DNA of 64,000 nt from an uncultured Ectothiorhodospiraceae bacterium (GTDB taxonomy: Bacteria; Pseudomonadota; Gammaproteobacteria; Nevskiales; Oceanococcaceae): assembly GCA_937141935.1 (NCBI GenBank), contig CAKZQS010000018.1, forward strand, positions 22,836 to 86,835, given 5' to 3'. The notes below the pieces were generated by a model that was given only the letters and a program-made list of their open reading frames with translations, was not told the DNA's origin and ran no database searches. Both the position numbers and the translations under genes were made by a program. Of this stretch, positions 57,916-64,000 are shown piece after piece (within the stretch, counting starts at the first letter, position 1; each line of letters opens with the position of its first letter).

Positions 57916-58843
57916 GCGGCCGCTCGCGCCCTGGGCGGAGCCGGCCTGGCAGCACCTGCGGGCCCTGCGGGCGCAACCGCCGGCCGCGCTGCTGCTGCAT
58001 GCGGCGGCCTTTGGCGATGCCGAGGCGCTGGCCGAGCGCTATGCGCGGCTGTTGCTGTGCGAGGCGCAGGCCGAGGCCGCGCCCTGCGGAAGCTGCCGCG
58101 GCTGCCGGGAGGCGGCCGCCGGCACCCACCCGGATCTGCTCCGTGTGGCCGTGCCCGAAGACAAGCGCGAGATCGGCATCGACCAGATTCGCCAGGCCAG
58201 CGACTGGTGCAGCCGCACCGCGCGCGGGCGCCACCGCGTGCTGCGCATCCGGGCCGCGGACCGCATGAACCGTGCGGCGGCCAACGCCTTGCTGAAAACC
58301 CTGGAAGAGCCGCCCCCCGGCGTGGTCATCGTGCTCAGCGCGCAGCGGCTGCATGCGCTGCCCGCCACGATCCGCAGCCGCTGCCTGGCCGTGGCCCTGC
58401 GCCAGCCGGAAGAGGGCGAATACGAGCGCACGCTGGAGCAGGCCGGTCTCGGCGCCGAACGTGTGCGCGCCGCGCAGGCACGCACGCCGGGCGATCTGAG
58501 CGCCGCGCTGGACCTGGCGGCCGAGGATGTGGAGACGGTCGAGGCCTGGCAGCGCGCCTGGCGGCAGGGGGTGGAGCAGGGCGATACCCTGCAGGCTGCG
58601 GCGCAGCTCAGCGAGACCGACTGGCCGCAGGCGCAGGTGTGGCTGCAACGGCAGGTGGTGGCCTGGGCCCGCGAGCCCGGCGCCGCGGCGCTGCTGCAGC
58701 CGGCCTGGGCCGCCTTGATGCGCTTGCGGCGCATGGAATCGACGACGCTGGATCGCTTGTTGCCCGCCGAGGAGGTCATTATCCTCTTGCGACGCGCCTA
58801 CACCGCGCTCAGTAGCCCGCCACGGAGACAGCCTGCACCATGA
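57899..58843 (+). CDS. holB: DNA polymerase III delta prime subunit
   Basis: 314 aa from ATG 57899, within tmk. The zinc-binding Cys are C54, C63, C66 and C69 (CGSCRGC), the E. coli pattern. There is no Walker A Lys, as expected for delta prime. The sensor region is MNRAAANALLKTLEEPPPGVV, with the SRC motif TIRSRCLAVAL. It is part of the clamp loader. Followed by pilZ with a 4-nt overlap. Confidence 0.94.
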   Translation: MTKVLERPLAPWAEPAWQHLRALRAQPPAALLLHAAAFGDAEALAERYARLLLCEAQAEAAPCGSCRGCREAAAGTHPDLLRVAVPEDKREIGIDQIRQASDWCSRTARGRHRVLRIRAADRMNRAAANALLKTLEEPPPGVVIVLSAQRLHALPATIRSRCLAVALRQPEEGEYERTLEQAGLGAERVRAAQARTPGDLSAALDLAAEDVETVEAWQRAWRQGVEQGDTLQAAAQLSETDWPQAQVWLQRQVVAWAREPGAAALLQPAWAALMRLRRMESTTLDRLLPAEEVIILLRRAYTALSSPPRRQPAP

Positions 58844-59178
58844 GCCAGCCCGGCATCCTGACCCTGCACATCAAGGAGAAGCACGCGCTGCAGTTGGCGT
58901 ATATGCCCTTCGTGACCAATGGGGGCCTGTTCATCCCCACCGCAAAGCCGTACAAGCTCGGCGACGAGGTCTTCATCCTGCTCAGCCTGCTGGACGACGC
59001 GCAGCGGCTGCCGGTGGCGGCCAGCGTGATCTGGGTGACGCCCGCCGGGGCGCAGAACCAGCGCACCCAGGGCATTGGCGTGCAGTTCTCTTCGCAGGAT
59101 GGCGGCGAGACGCAAAAGCGCATCGAAACCGCGCTGGCCGGCATGGCCGAACCGGAACGCGCCACGCACACGATGTAG
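58840..59178 (+). CDS. pilZ: Type IV pilus PilZ-domain protein
   Basis: 112 aa. PilZ beta-barrel pattern with GGLFIPTAKPYKLGDEVFIL and VAASVIWVTPAGAQNQRTQG followed by GIGVQFSSQD. The c-di-GMP-binding RxxxR/(D/N)xSxxG set is not obvious, as is normal for the PilZ proteins of type IV pili, which do not bind it well. It is the usual gene after holB. It probably works in pilus assembly with PilB and FimX. Confidence 0.88.
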   Translation: MSQPGILTLHIKEKHALQLAYMPFVTNGGLFIPTAKPYKLGDEVFILLSLLDDAQRLPVAASVIWVTPAGAQNQRTQGIGVQFSSQDGGETQKRIETALAGMAEPERATHTM

Positions 59179-59244
59179 CCGGCGGCGGCCGGCGAAGGTG
59201 TCGCGGCGGCAGGCGCGGCAAGCGAGCCGCTCGGAGCCCGGTGT

Positions 59245-60309
59245 TTAGCCGCTGCTGGGGTGAAAGCCGCCGCGCAGCACGCCCGAGGGGATGCCGGCCT
59301 GCTGCAGGATGAAGGCGGCCACCGAGGAACGCCGCTGGCTGTCGCAATAGCAGATGTAGCGCTTGTTCGGGTCCAGCGCCGAAATGCGCGCCCGCAGCAT
59401 GATCAGCGGCACGTTGAGGGCGCCGGCAATGGCGCCATGGCGAAACTCGCTGGGCAGGCGCACATCCAGCCACTGCGCCTGACCACTGGACACCGCGGCA
59501 TCCGCGTCCTCGCGCGAGAAATAGCGCGTCAGCGAATCGCTGAGCAGCGCGTTGAAGTCTTCCTTGGCCAGCCGGTGGACCACGCCGCCGCTGAGCATTT
59601 GCACCGTGGCATTGCGGCGCTCGTTGGCAATCAGCGCCTCTTCACCGAAGCAGGAGCCCGGGCCAAGCTCGGCCAGCTTGACCGGCTTGGCATGCGCGCC
59701 GGACTTGCGGGTCACCAGCGCGCGGCCGGCGGTCATCACATAGAAAAAGTCGCCATCGGCATCCTGCTCGACGATGGTCTGGCCGGCATCGACCTCCACG
59801 CGCTCCATGCGCATGAACAAGGCCTGCAAATTCGCCGGGGGGATGCGCTGGAAGAGGTCGATCTGCAGCAGGGCACTCATCCAGTCGCCCTCGGCCATTT
59901 CCTCGGCCTGGCCGCCGCCCAGCTCACCGACCTCAAAGGAGCCGGTCTGGTCCCAGGTCAGCATCACATCGAGCAGATTGTCATCCACCTCGAAATAGCC
60001 GACCTCGGTCTTGGCCCGGGCCGTCACGCGCCGCGGCACCTGGTGGGCGATGCGGTGCAGCGACTCCGGCGTGCCGCCGACGAGCTCGCGTATCACCTTG
60101 TTGTCGGCGTCGCGCAATTCCAGCGTTCCGCTGACCAGAAAAAAGGCCGTGCTGTTCCGTGAGCCCAGGCGAAACAGTTCCTTGTTGACCGGCAGCGTCT
60201 TCAGACCGATGCGCGCATAAACCTGGCGCAGGCTGTCTTCGCGCAAGCCGTTGAGCGGCGAAAAGGAACGTACCGTGTCGAGGCTGGGCTTGGCGGGTAC
60301 GGGCGGCAT
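59245..60309 (-). CDS. Tandem cyclic-nucleotide-binding domains with C-terminal rhodanese domain
   Basis: 354 aa from ATG 60309 with GGAGA; upstream TTG 60342 is in frame but less likely. The first cNMP domain (about 10-115) is degenerate in its phosphate cassette. The second (about 150-265) keeps PGSCFGEEALIANERRNATV. The C-terminal rhodanese-like domain (about 270-354) has the sulfur-transfer Cys in RYICYCDSQRRSS and ends GIPSGVLRGGFHPSSG. It has no DNA-binding domain, so signalling through cAMP or c-di-GMP linked to sulfur transfer is inferred. Convergent with pilZ. Confidence 0.85.
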   Translation of the reverse strand: MPPVPAKPSLDTVRSFSPLNGLREDSLRQVYARIGLKTLPVNKELFRLGSRNSTAFFLVSGTLELRDADNKVIRELVGGTPESLHRIAHQVPRRVTARAKTEVGYFEVDDNLLDVMLTWDQTGSFEVGELGGGQAEEMAEGDWMSALLQIDLFQRIPPANLQALFMRMERVEVDAGQTIVEQDADGDFFYVMTAGRALVTRKSGAHAKPVKLAELGPGSCFGEEALIANERRNATVQMLSGGVVHRLAKEDFNALLSDSLTRYFSREDADAAVSSGQAQWLDVRLPSEFRHGAIAGALNVPLIMLRARISALDPNKRYICYCDSQRRSSVAAFILQQAGIPSGVLRGGFHPSSG

Positions 60310-60353
60310 GGTCTCCGGCGCAGGATTCGAAAGAGCGAACAATACCTTAGCGG

Positions 60354-60815
60354 CTACGCACTGACCATGCGCCGGAAGGGGTATGCGGAGTGACGCCGCA
60401 CAGACCCAGACTTAAAAGTACGCAGAATGTATAAATTGGGGCATTCTGTAAGGCGGAGGGCTGCATGACTTTTCATGCTGGGCGCCTTATACGCTTCGGC
60501 CGTAGCGGGCGAGAGCGCCGCCCCAGCAACCACCGCCGCTAGCACCATTCCTGCCGCTGCGCCCCGCAGTTGCTTGAGCCGTTCTGACCAGTAAGACCGC
60601 TCACGATCCGTCCGCGCTTGCGCCATGAGCGCTTCCAGCTCCGCTAGCTCGGGGTCCTCCCCAGCGATTTCTGCCGCCCGGCCAGCAACCCAGGCCGGAA
60701 TCGCGCGCTTTCCTTTCAGGTACTCGTTCACCTGCGACACGTGGACACCGAGCAAGCGACCCAGCTCGCTTTGATTATTTCCCGTCTTTTCAAGGGCTTT
60801 AGTTAGCTCGTTCAT
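60354..60815 (-). CDS. Inovirus HTH repressor-like protein with membrane segment; host-encoded tail
   Basis: 153 aa from ATG 60815; an upstream frame adds 16 residues of little value. HTH_XRE segment is at residues ~5-45 (LTKALEKTGNNQSELGRLLG, then VSQVNEYLKGKRAIPAW). A helical middle (ELEALMAQARTDRERSYW) and a hydrophobic stretch (MVLAAVVAGAALSP) follow. The C-terminal ~30 residues are read through a dif-like site (LYILRTF) and continue in the host chromosome, so the last ~20 residues probably differ from the free phage form. The division of labour with phage promoters is inferred from the divergent layout. Confidence 0.78.
   Translation of the reverse strand: MNELTKALEKTGNNQSELGRLLGVHVSQVNEYLKGKRAIPAWVAGRAAEIAGEDPELAELEALMAQARTDRERSYWSERLKQLRGAAAGMVLAAVVAGAALSPATAEAYKAPSMKSHAALRLTECPNLYILRTFKSGSVRRHSAYPFRRMVSA
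60417..60444. other. dif-like attachment site, phage-host junction (attL)
   Basis: AGTACGCAGAATGTATA (60417-60433) matches the dif consensus RNTKCGCATAATGTATA at 15 of 17 positions, covering the XerC arm and the central TGTATA. The right arm (60434-60444) is degenerate. This is the state expected of a hybrid site after an inovirus integrates through host XerC/XerD. The host arm is on the left, next to the rhodanese gene. Confidence 0.6.
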
Positions 60816-60867
60816 CCATCGTTCCCGGCATCGAGTTCGGTAATGGTACGCCTGAGCAGGCACCCTA

Positions 60868-60913
60868 TTGACTTTCGCAAAGTGCCACAGCAGTCTTTCG
60901 CATAACGCGAAAG
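60868..60913. promoter_or_regulatory. Divergent phage control region with two palindromes
   Basis: Between the repressor and the first rightward gene: ACTTT-CGC-AAAGT at 60871-60883 and CTTTCGC-ATAAC-GCGAAAG at 60895-60913, both perfect inverted repeats. TTGACT (60868-60873) is a -35-like box. Their likely use is as operators for the repressor, but no -10 is convincing. Confidence 0.6.
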
Positions 60914-60928
60914 GGCAGGGCGGGCGAC

Positions 60929-61150
60929 ATGCAAGAAATCGGGACCTACGTCATCACTACGCCATCAGGCCAGTATGTGGACGCCTGCGGCGGCCTGGTC
61001 GATGACCCGCACACGGCCCGCCACATGGATCTGCACGAAGCGCGAGCGCGCTGCGACTCGCTGCAGGGCCTCGAATGCCAGTTCGTCGCCGTCGATGCGG
61101 TGCAGGCGTACACGGCCTATGACGAAGCGTGTTCCCTGGGCCTGGCGTGA
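60929..61150 (+). CDS. Small inovirus protein, unknown
   Basis: 73 aa from ATG 60929; no hydrophobic stretch or signal peptide. Acidic with His clusters (DDPHTARHMDLHEARAR). It is the first gene to the right of the control region, so probably early. Its last codon overlaps the next GTG (GTGA). No family was recognised. Confidence 0.65.
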   Translation: MQEIGTYVITTPSGQYVDACGGLVDDPHTARHMDLHEARARCDSLQGLECQFVAVDAVQAYTAYDEACSLGLA

Positions 61151-61656
61151 TCATCCGCATCGACACCACAACCGGCACGCTTCGGGAAAAGGGTGGGGCG
61201 GTCCTAGCGCGCATCGATATGCCGTACGAGGACTCGTTGTTCTGGCTTTACGTCACCCGGTACAACGCCGGCGGCCGCCCGGTGAGCCGCCGCCCTGTCG
61301 TCTGCACGACGACGCGGGCCTGGGCGATTCGTATGGCTCGCACCGTCCTCAATCATCTGGCGATGGTCGCGGCCACGCCTGCCGACAGCACCGTCACGCA
61401 CTGCTGCGCGCCGGCCGAGCTGCCGCGCTATCTCATCCCTGTGAACTACGAGTTCCGCGCCGCTGACGGTGGCCGCGTCGATACGTGTTCGCTGTTCCAG
61501 TTTCCGGGCGGCGGTGACCGCCCCGCTTCGCCTCTCGCGGAGCAGTCCGGCCCGCTAGCTCTGCGAGTGGGCGAGCCCTCCGCCGCCAAAACCGTGCAAG
61601 CGGTGCGGTCGCTGCCCGGAATTTGCGAAACCCAACTTGAATTGAAAGGGCTCTGA
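61147..61656 (+). CDS. Inovirus protein of unknown function
   Basis: 169 aa from GTG 61147, coupled to the preceding stop. Globular and mixed alpha/beta (ARIDMPYEDSLFWLYVTRYN, CTTTRAWAIRMARTVLNHLA), no signal peptide. It lies where inoviruses carry replication functions, but HUH or RepA/RstA motifs are not visible, so it is not called as a replication protein. No family was recognised. Confidence 0.6.
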   Translation: MIIRIDTTTGTLREKGGAVLARIDMPYEDSLFWLYVTRYNAGGRPVSRRPVVCTTTRAWAIRMARTVLNHLAMVAATPADSTVTHCCAPAELPRYLIPVNYEFRAADGGRVDTCSLFQFPGGGDRPASPLAEQSGPLALRVGEPSAAKTVQAVRSLPGICETQLELKGL

Positions 61657-61657
61657 T

Positions 61658-61984
61658 ATGGAAATGAATCGCCGCGTTTGCCTTGAGGGCTTTACGCACT
61701 TCGACGGCAACATCGACGGAAAGCACATCGACTCGCTCAAGGTCTACGTGCTCGAGGAGATCAAATCCACGGGCGCCGGCGCCTGCGGTGGCGCTCGCAC
61801 CGTGGAATATCGCATGCGGGACTCCCGCGAGGTCGCCGCGCGCCTGGTCGGTCTGAAGTTCCCGGCCGAGTGCGATCTGACCTTTGGCATCACGTCCGCC
61901 AATCGCAACGGTGAGACCGTTGCCGAGCTGGTCATCACGGATATCAAGCCGGTCGGCGCCAAGCAATTTGCGAAGTCGGCGTAA
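61658..61984 (+). CDS. Putative phage single-stranded DNA-binding protein (pV-like)
   Basis: 108 aa from ATG 61658. Size and gene position match the inovirus pV/G5P ssDNA-binding protein. A beta-rich basic-aromatic composition (VCLEGFTHFDGNIDGKHI, RTVEYRMRDSREVAARLVGL, ELVITDIKPVGAKQF) fits an OB-like fold. Direct family match was not verified. The stop TAA overlaps the next ATG. Confidence 0.55.
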   Translation: MEMNRRVCLEGFTHFDGNIDGKHIDSLKVYVLEEIKSTGAGACGGARTVEYRMRDSREVAARLVGLKFPAECDLTFGITSANRNGETVAELVITDIKPVGAKQFAKSA

Positions 61985-62121
61985 TGGTTGCTTCTGTCCC
62001 GAGCTGGCCGGCGGTAGGCATCGGAATCCCCCCGGTGCCGCGTATTGCCCGCCCGGCTGTCGGTTGGCTCGGGACAGGGCTTTTCAAACGGACACGGGCG
62101 GTTCAGGGGGACGGGCGCTAG
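61984..62121 (+). CDS. Possible 45-aa phage protein
   Basis: ATG 61984 overlaps the ssDNA-binding gene stop (TAATG), a translational-coupling layout. The peptide MVASVPSWPAVGIGIPPVPR and following residues are mildly hydrophobic with Pro and a basic tail (KRTR). It ends 10 nt before the next gene. Inoviruses often carry a tiny coat gene here (pIX/pVII-like), but no signature supports that. Confidence 0.35.
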   Translation: MVASVPSWPAVGIGIPPVPRIARPAVGWLGTGLFKRTRAVQGDGR

Positions 62122-62131
62122 GCGCTCTGCC

Positions 62132-62395
62132 ATGGCCTACGTAGCGACATGCCCGGCCGGGGAGACGCGAGGGACCCAGAACGTCGGCAGCGTTTTTGCA
62201 CCGGAGTTCGCACCAACCTGCACCAACTGGGTGTGGGTAGAGGAAAAGGACCTGGACGTTGCCAGCTTTCTTGCGGCCGAAGTGCCCGCAGATCAAGCCG
62301 GCGCGCTGATATCGCAGGTTGTAATCACGCTGATTATCGGATGGGGAATGGGCGTCCTCGTCCGGCAGTTTTTCGGCCGTAGTGGCGGCCAGTGA
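62132..62395 (+). CDS. Small inovirus membrane protein with one TM helix
   Basis: 87 aa from ATG 62132. The N-terminal half has Cys residues (VATCPAG, PTCTNWVW). Residues ~58-78 form a TM helix (ISQVVITLIIGWGMGVLVRQFF) ending in basic residues. This resembles the small structural or assembly membrane proteins of inoviruses (pIX-like position). Exact family not established. Confidence 0.6.
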   Translation: MAYVATCPAGETRGTQNVGSVFAPEFAPTCTNWVWVEEKDLDVASFLAAEVPADQAGALISQVVITLIIGWGMGVLVRQFFGRSGGQ

Positions 62396-62424
62396 CGAGC
62401 GGGTTAGGGGGATGGGAGCGAGTG

Positions 62425-62664
62425 ATGATCGAGAAGATGACGAAGGGCTATGCCCAGCTGATGGCGGCCCTGGTGTCGCTGGTGTTCATGGCCACGGCGA
62501 CGGCGGTTTCGGCCGCCCCGCCGACGCTGGACGTTTCGACGGCGACCACCTACCTCGACACGGAGGTCGGCGCTGGCCAAGGCACGTTCTTCGGCGTGGC
62601 CATCGGCCTTGCGGCGGCCTCGCTGGCCATCGGCTGGCTGGTATCGATGGTCAAGCGGCGTTGA
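62425..62664 (+). CDS. Inovirus major coat protein (pVIII-like)
   Basis: 79 aa from ATG 62425 with GGGAG upstream (62414-62418). The signal peptide ends at about residue 29 (ALVSLVFMATATAVSA|APP). The mature part of ~50 aa has an acidic surface stretch (TTYLDTEVGAG), one TM helix (FFGVAIGLAAASLAIGWLV) and a basic C-terminus (KRR) for packing DNA. This is the textbook pVIII layout. A strong terminator follows, as in other inoviruses. Confidence 0.85.
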   Translation: MIEKMTKGYAQLMAALVSLVFMATATAVSAAPPTLDVSTATTYLDTEVGAGQGTFFGVAIGLAAASLAIGWLVSMVKRR

Positions 62665-62683
62665 TCGAAGCGCAACAGCAACG

Positions 62684-62711
62684 CGGCGGGCTTCGGCCCG
62701 CCGTTTTTTTT
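62684..62711 (+). terminator. Rho-independent terminator after the coat gene
   Basis: Stem CGGCGGGC (62684-62691) / GCCCGCCG (62696-62703), tetraloop TTCG, then eight T. It keeps coat-protein mRNA abundant relative to downstream genes. Confidence 0.95.
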
Positions 62712-62723
62712 GAGGGCGTCGAA

Positions 62724-62795
62724 ATGACAGTTTTCGAACTATGTGTGGTGATCCCGACCGTGATCGCCGCTTTCTGGCTGGCGATGCCGCGATGA
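62724..62795 (+). CDS. 23-aa hydrophobic phage peptide
   Basis: [19 protein letters not shown] plus a short tail. A single TM segment, and the stop overlaps the next ATG (ATGA at 62792-62795). Its size matches the minor coat proteins of filamentous phage tips (pVII/pIX, about 30 aa). It is too short for routine ORF calling. Confidence 0.45.
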   Translation: MTVFELCVVIPTVIAAFWLAMPR

Positions 62796-64000
62796 ATCGA
62801 AGAGCCGGACGCGTTGGATTCACACTCCGCCGTCACTCAAGACGCCTTGCGGTTCTCCTGCTGGCGATCGCCGCGTCCTACTGGAGCGCGAAGGCGGAAG
62901 CCAACTTCATGCCGGATGGCGCACCGCCCGAAGCATGTCCGGCCACCTGTGAGCTTCCGTCGCACGTGTCGCCCGATGAGTGCAAAGAACCCTATGTGCA
63001 GGTAAACGGCGACGACGCAATCTGCCGGATTGCGCGTTACCGCAAGCAGTGCGACTCAGGCGAAGACGGCTTCGTTTCCTGCTCTTGCACCACCGACTTC
63101 CTCGGGTACGAAGGCAACAACTGGGCCGGCTACGGCACGCCGTTTGCGAGGCGCTGCACGCCGCCGGAGCCGACGCCCACACCGACCCCGATTCCCTGCC
63201 AAGGCGGCGAGCCTGTAAGCGGTGGCATTGAGTTCACAGGCGACGGCTGTTCGCTGGATGGCTGCGCTGTGACGGGTGACATCACAGAGGACTCTTTCGG
63301 CTATGCCGTGTTTACCGGTGCGCTGAGTGGTGAGCAGTGCCAGAACCCTGACGACGGCCTGCAGGAAGGCGACTGCGACGCGGCGACGCCGCCGTGCGGT
63401 TGTTTGTATGACGACTTTCAGGATGGCGGCTGCGCGGTGCCCAGCCCTACGCCGACGCCTACGGCCGAGCCGTCGCCTTCACCTAGCGCGTCCCCGTCGC
63501 CGTCGCCGTCGCCCAGCGGCAGCCCGACGCCAGGGCCCAGCGCGAGCCCGACACCCGGGCCTAGCCCCGACCCCAGCCCCGATCCGTCTTCGCAGCCGTC
63601 TCCGACGCCTGGCGGCTCGCCGACGCCGTCGCCGCCACCGTCCCCGACGCCATCGATTTCCGGAGGCGAGAAATGCGACGAGGCGCCGACGTGTGAGCAC
63701 GCCCCGGTGCAGTGCTGGATGGCGTTAGAGATGCACCGCCAGCGATGCACTGCGGCGCGAGCCACCGACGAGGAAATCAACGAGGCGATAAACGAGGCGC
63801 TAGATATCGGCGGCGACGAGGAAGGCGATAGCCCGCTGGAAGAACACGAGGTGGACTTAGCGCAGGACCTTGATTTTCTCGCCGATGTGCAAATGGGCGG
63901 CGCCGGCTGTATTGACGATCTTGTATTTGAGGCGATGGGGTTCACCGTCACCGTTCCCACGTCGGAATGGTGTCCTTTCTTGGAAATCATTGGCTATTTC
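62792..64000 (+). CDS. Inovirus adsorption protein (pIII-like), truncated at window end
   Basis: 403 codons in the window, no stop. The signal peptide has an unusually long basic n-region, then [20 protein letters not shown] Cys-rich N-terminal domain (about 15 Cys in residues 45-220, e.g. [16 protein letters not shown]) is followed by a linker rich in Pro, Ser and Thr (about 225-290). A second domain contains [15 protein letters not shown] and the acidic [19 protein letters not shown]. The layout of receptor-binding domain, flexible linker and C-terminal domain fits pIII. The C-terminal TM anchor lies outside the window. The linker resembles the Pro/Thr repeats of other secreted proteins. 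Confidence 0.75.
   Translation, partial: MNRRAGRVGFTLRRHSRRLAVLLLAIAASYWSAKAEANFMPDGAPPEACPATCELPSHVSPDECKEPYVQVNGDDAICRIARYRKQCDSGEDGFVSCSCTTDFLGYEGNNWAGYGTPFARRCTPPEPTPTPTPIPCQGGEPVSGGIEFTGDGCSLDGCAVTGDITEDSFGYAVFTGALSGEQCQNPDDGLQEGDCDAATPPCGCLYDDFQDGGCAVPSPTPTPTAEPSPSPSASPSPSPSPSGSPTPGPSASPTPGPSPDPSPDPSSQPSPTPGGSPTPSPPPSPTPSISGGEKCDEAPTCEHAPVQCWMALEMHRQRCTAARATDEEINEAINEALDIGGDEEGDSPLEEHEVDLAQDLDFLADVQMGGAGCIDDLVFEAMGFTVTVPTSEWCPFLEIIGYF

Larger units (their letters stand above)
60417..64000. mobile_element. Integrated filamentous phage (inovirus), left part; continues past the window
   Basis: Gene order fits an inovirus of the Xanthomonadales type: divergent repressor, small replication-region genes, ssDNA-binding-like protein, small membrane proteins, major coat protein followed by a strong terminator, then the large secreted adsorption protein. 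The zot-like morphogenesis gene and the right end would lie outside. A dif-like junction marks the left border. Confidence 0.8.

Overview
The window is a GC-rich chromosomal segment of a gammaproteobacterium. The class-2 dihydroorotate dehydrogenase, P-II protein, PhoB, type II secretion pseudopilins, rhombosortase, and the gene order fabD-fabG-acpP-fabF-pabB-pabC-mltG-tmk-holB-pilZ point to the Xanthomonadales/Nevskiales neighbourhood. The species cannot be fixed from sequence alone. No rRNA, tRNA or CRISPR array was seen.

Region 1 (1-5.5 kb): the 3'-truncated start of a short-chain dehydrogenase gene, a membrane-anchored protein with a Pro/Thr/Glu-rich linker, ribA, pyrD, a small sterol-carrier-like protein and a beta-lactamase-fold serine hydrolase. 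Region 2 (5.5-15.7 kb): an atu-type acyclic isoprenoid (citronellol/geraniol-like) catabolic cluster. Its order is atuA, acyl-CoA dehydrogenase, SDR, carboxylase beta, second acyl-CoA dehydrogenase, enoyl-CoA hydratase, biotin carboxylase alpha. Two MITE-like elements with matching terminal inverted repeats interrupt it. Region 3 (15.7-29.6 kb): a diguanylate cyclase, P-II, a PhnN-like protein without a P-loop, small unknown proteins, a membrane-linked hydrolase, pepN, phoB behind a three-unit Pho box, PBP1b, a lipoprotein, a DinG/YoaA helicase, tsaB and a gamma-carbonic-anhydrase-like protein.

Region 4 (29.6-41.4 kb): rsmJ and transaldolase diverge from overlapping start codons. They are followed by a Nudix hydrolase, a MazG-like protein, mepA, sthA, a Gly-rich outer-membrane protein, a lone ParA-like ATPase, acnA and mnmA. 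The acnA 3' spacer holds two hairpins with identical loops. Region 5 (41.5-50.9 kb): a Slam-like outer-membrane barrel is translationally coupled to a FecR-domain protein with a TbpB-like C-terminus. After two tandem-repeat blocks come the type II secretion genes gspG-N on the minus strand, facing away from a rhombosortase gene. Region 6 (50.9-59.2 kb): one tightly overlapping operon for fatty-acid initiation and elongation, p-aminobenzoate synthesis, glycan release (mltG), dTMP kinase, clamp-loader delta prime and PilZ. A two-cNMP-domain/rhodanese protein faces it.

Region 7 (60.4 kb to the end): the left end of an integrated filamentous phage (inovirus). It has an HTH repressor, operator palindromes, two small unknown genes, an ssDNA-binding-like protein, small membrane proteins, the major coat protein with a strong terminator, and a truncated adsorption protein (pIII-like). 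A dif-like site at 60417-60444 lies inside the repressor's 3' end, which suggests integration at dif and a host-encoded repressor tail.
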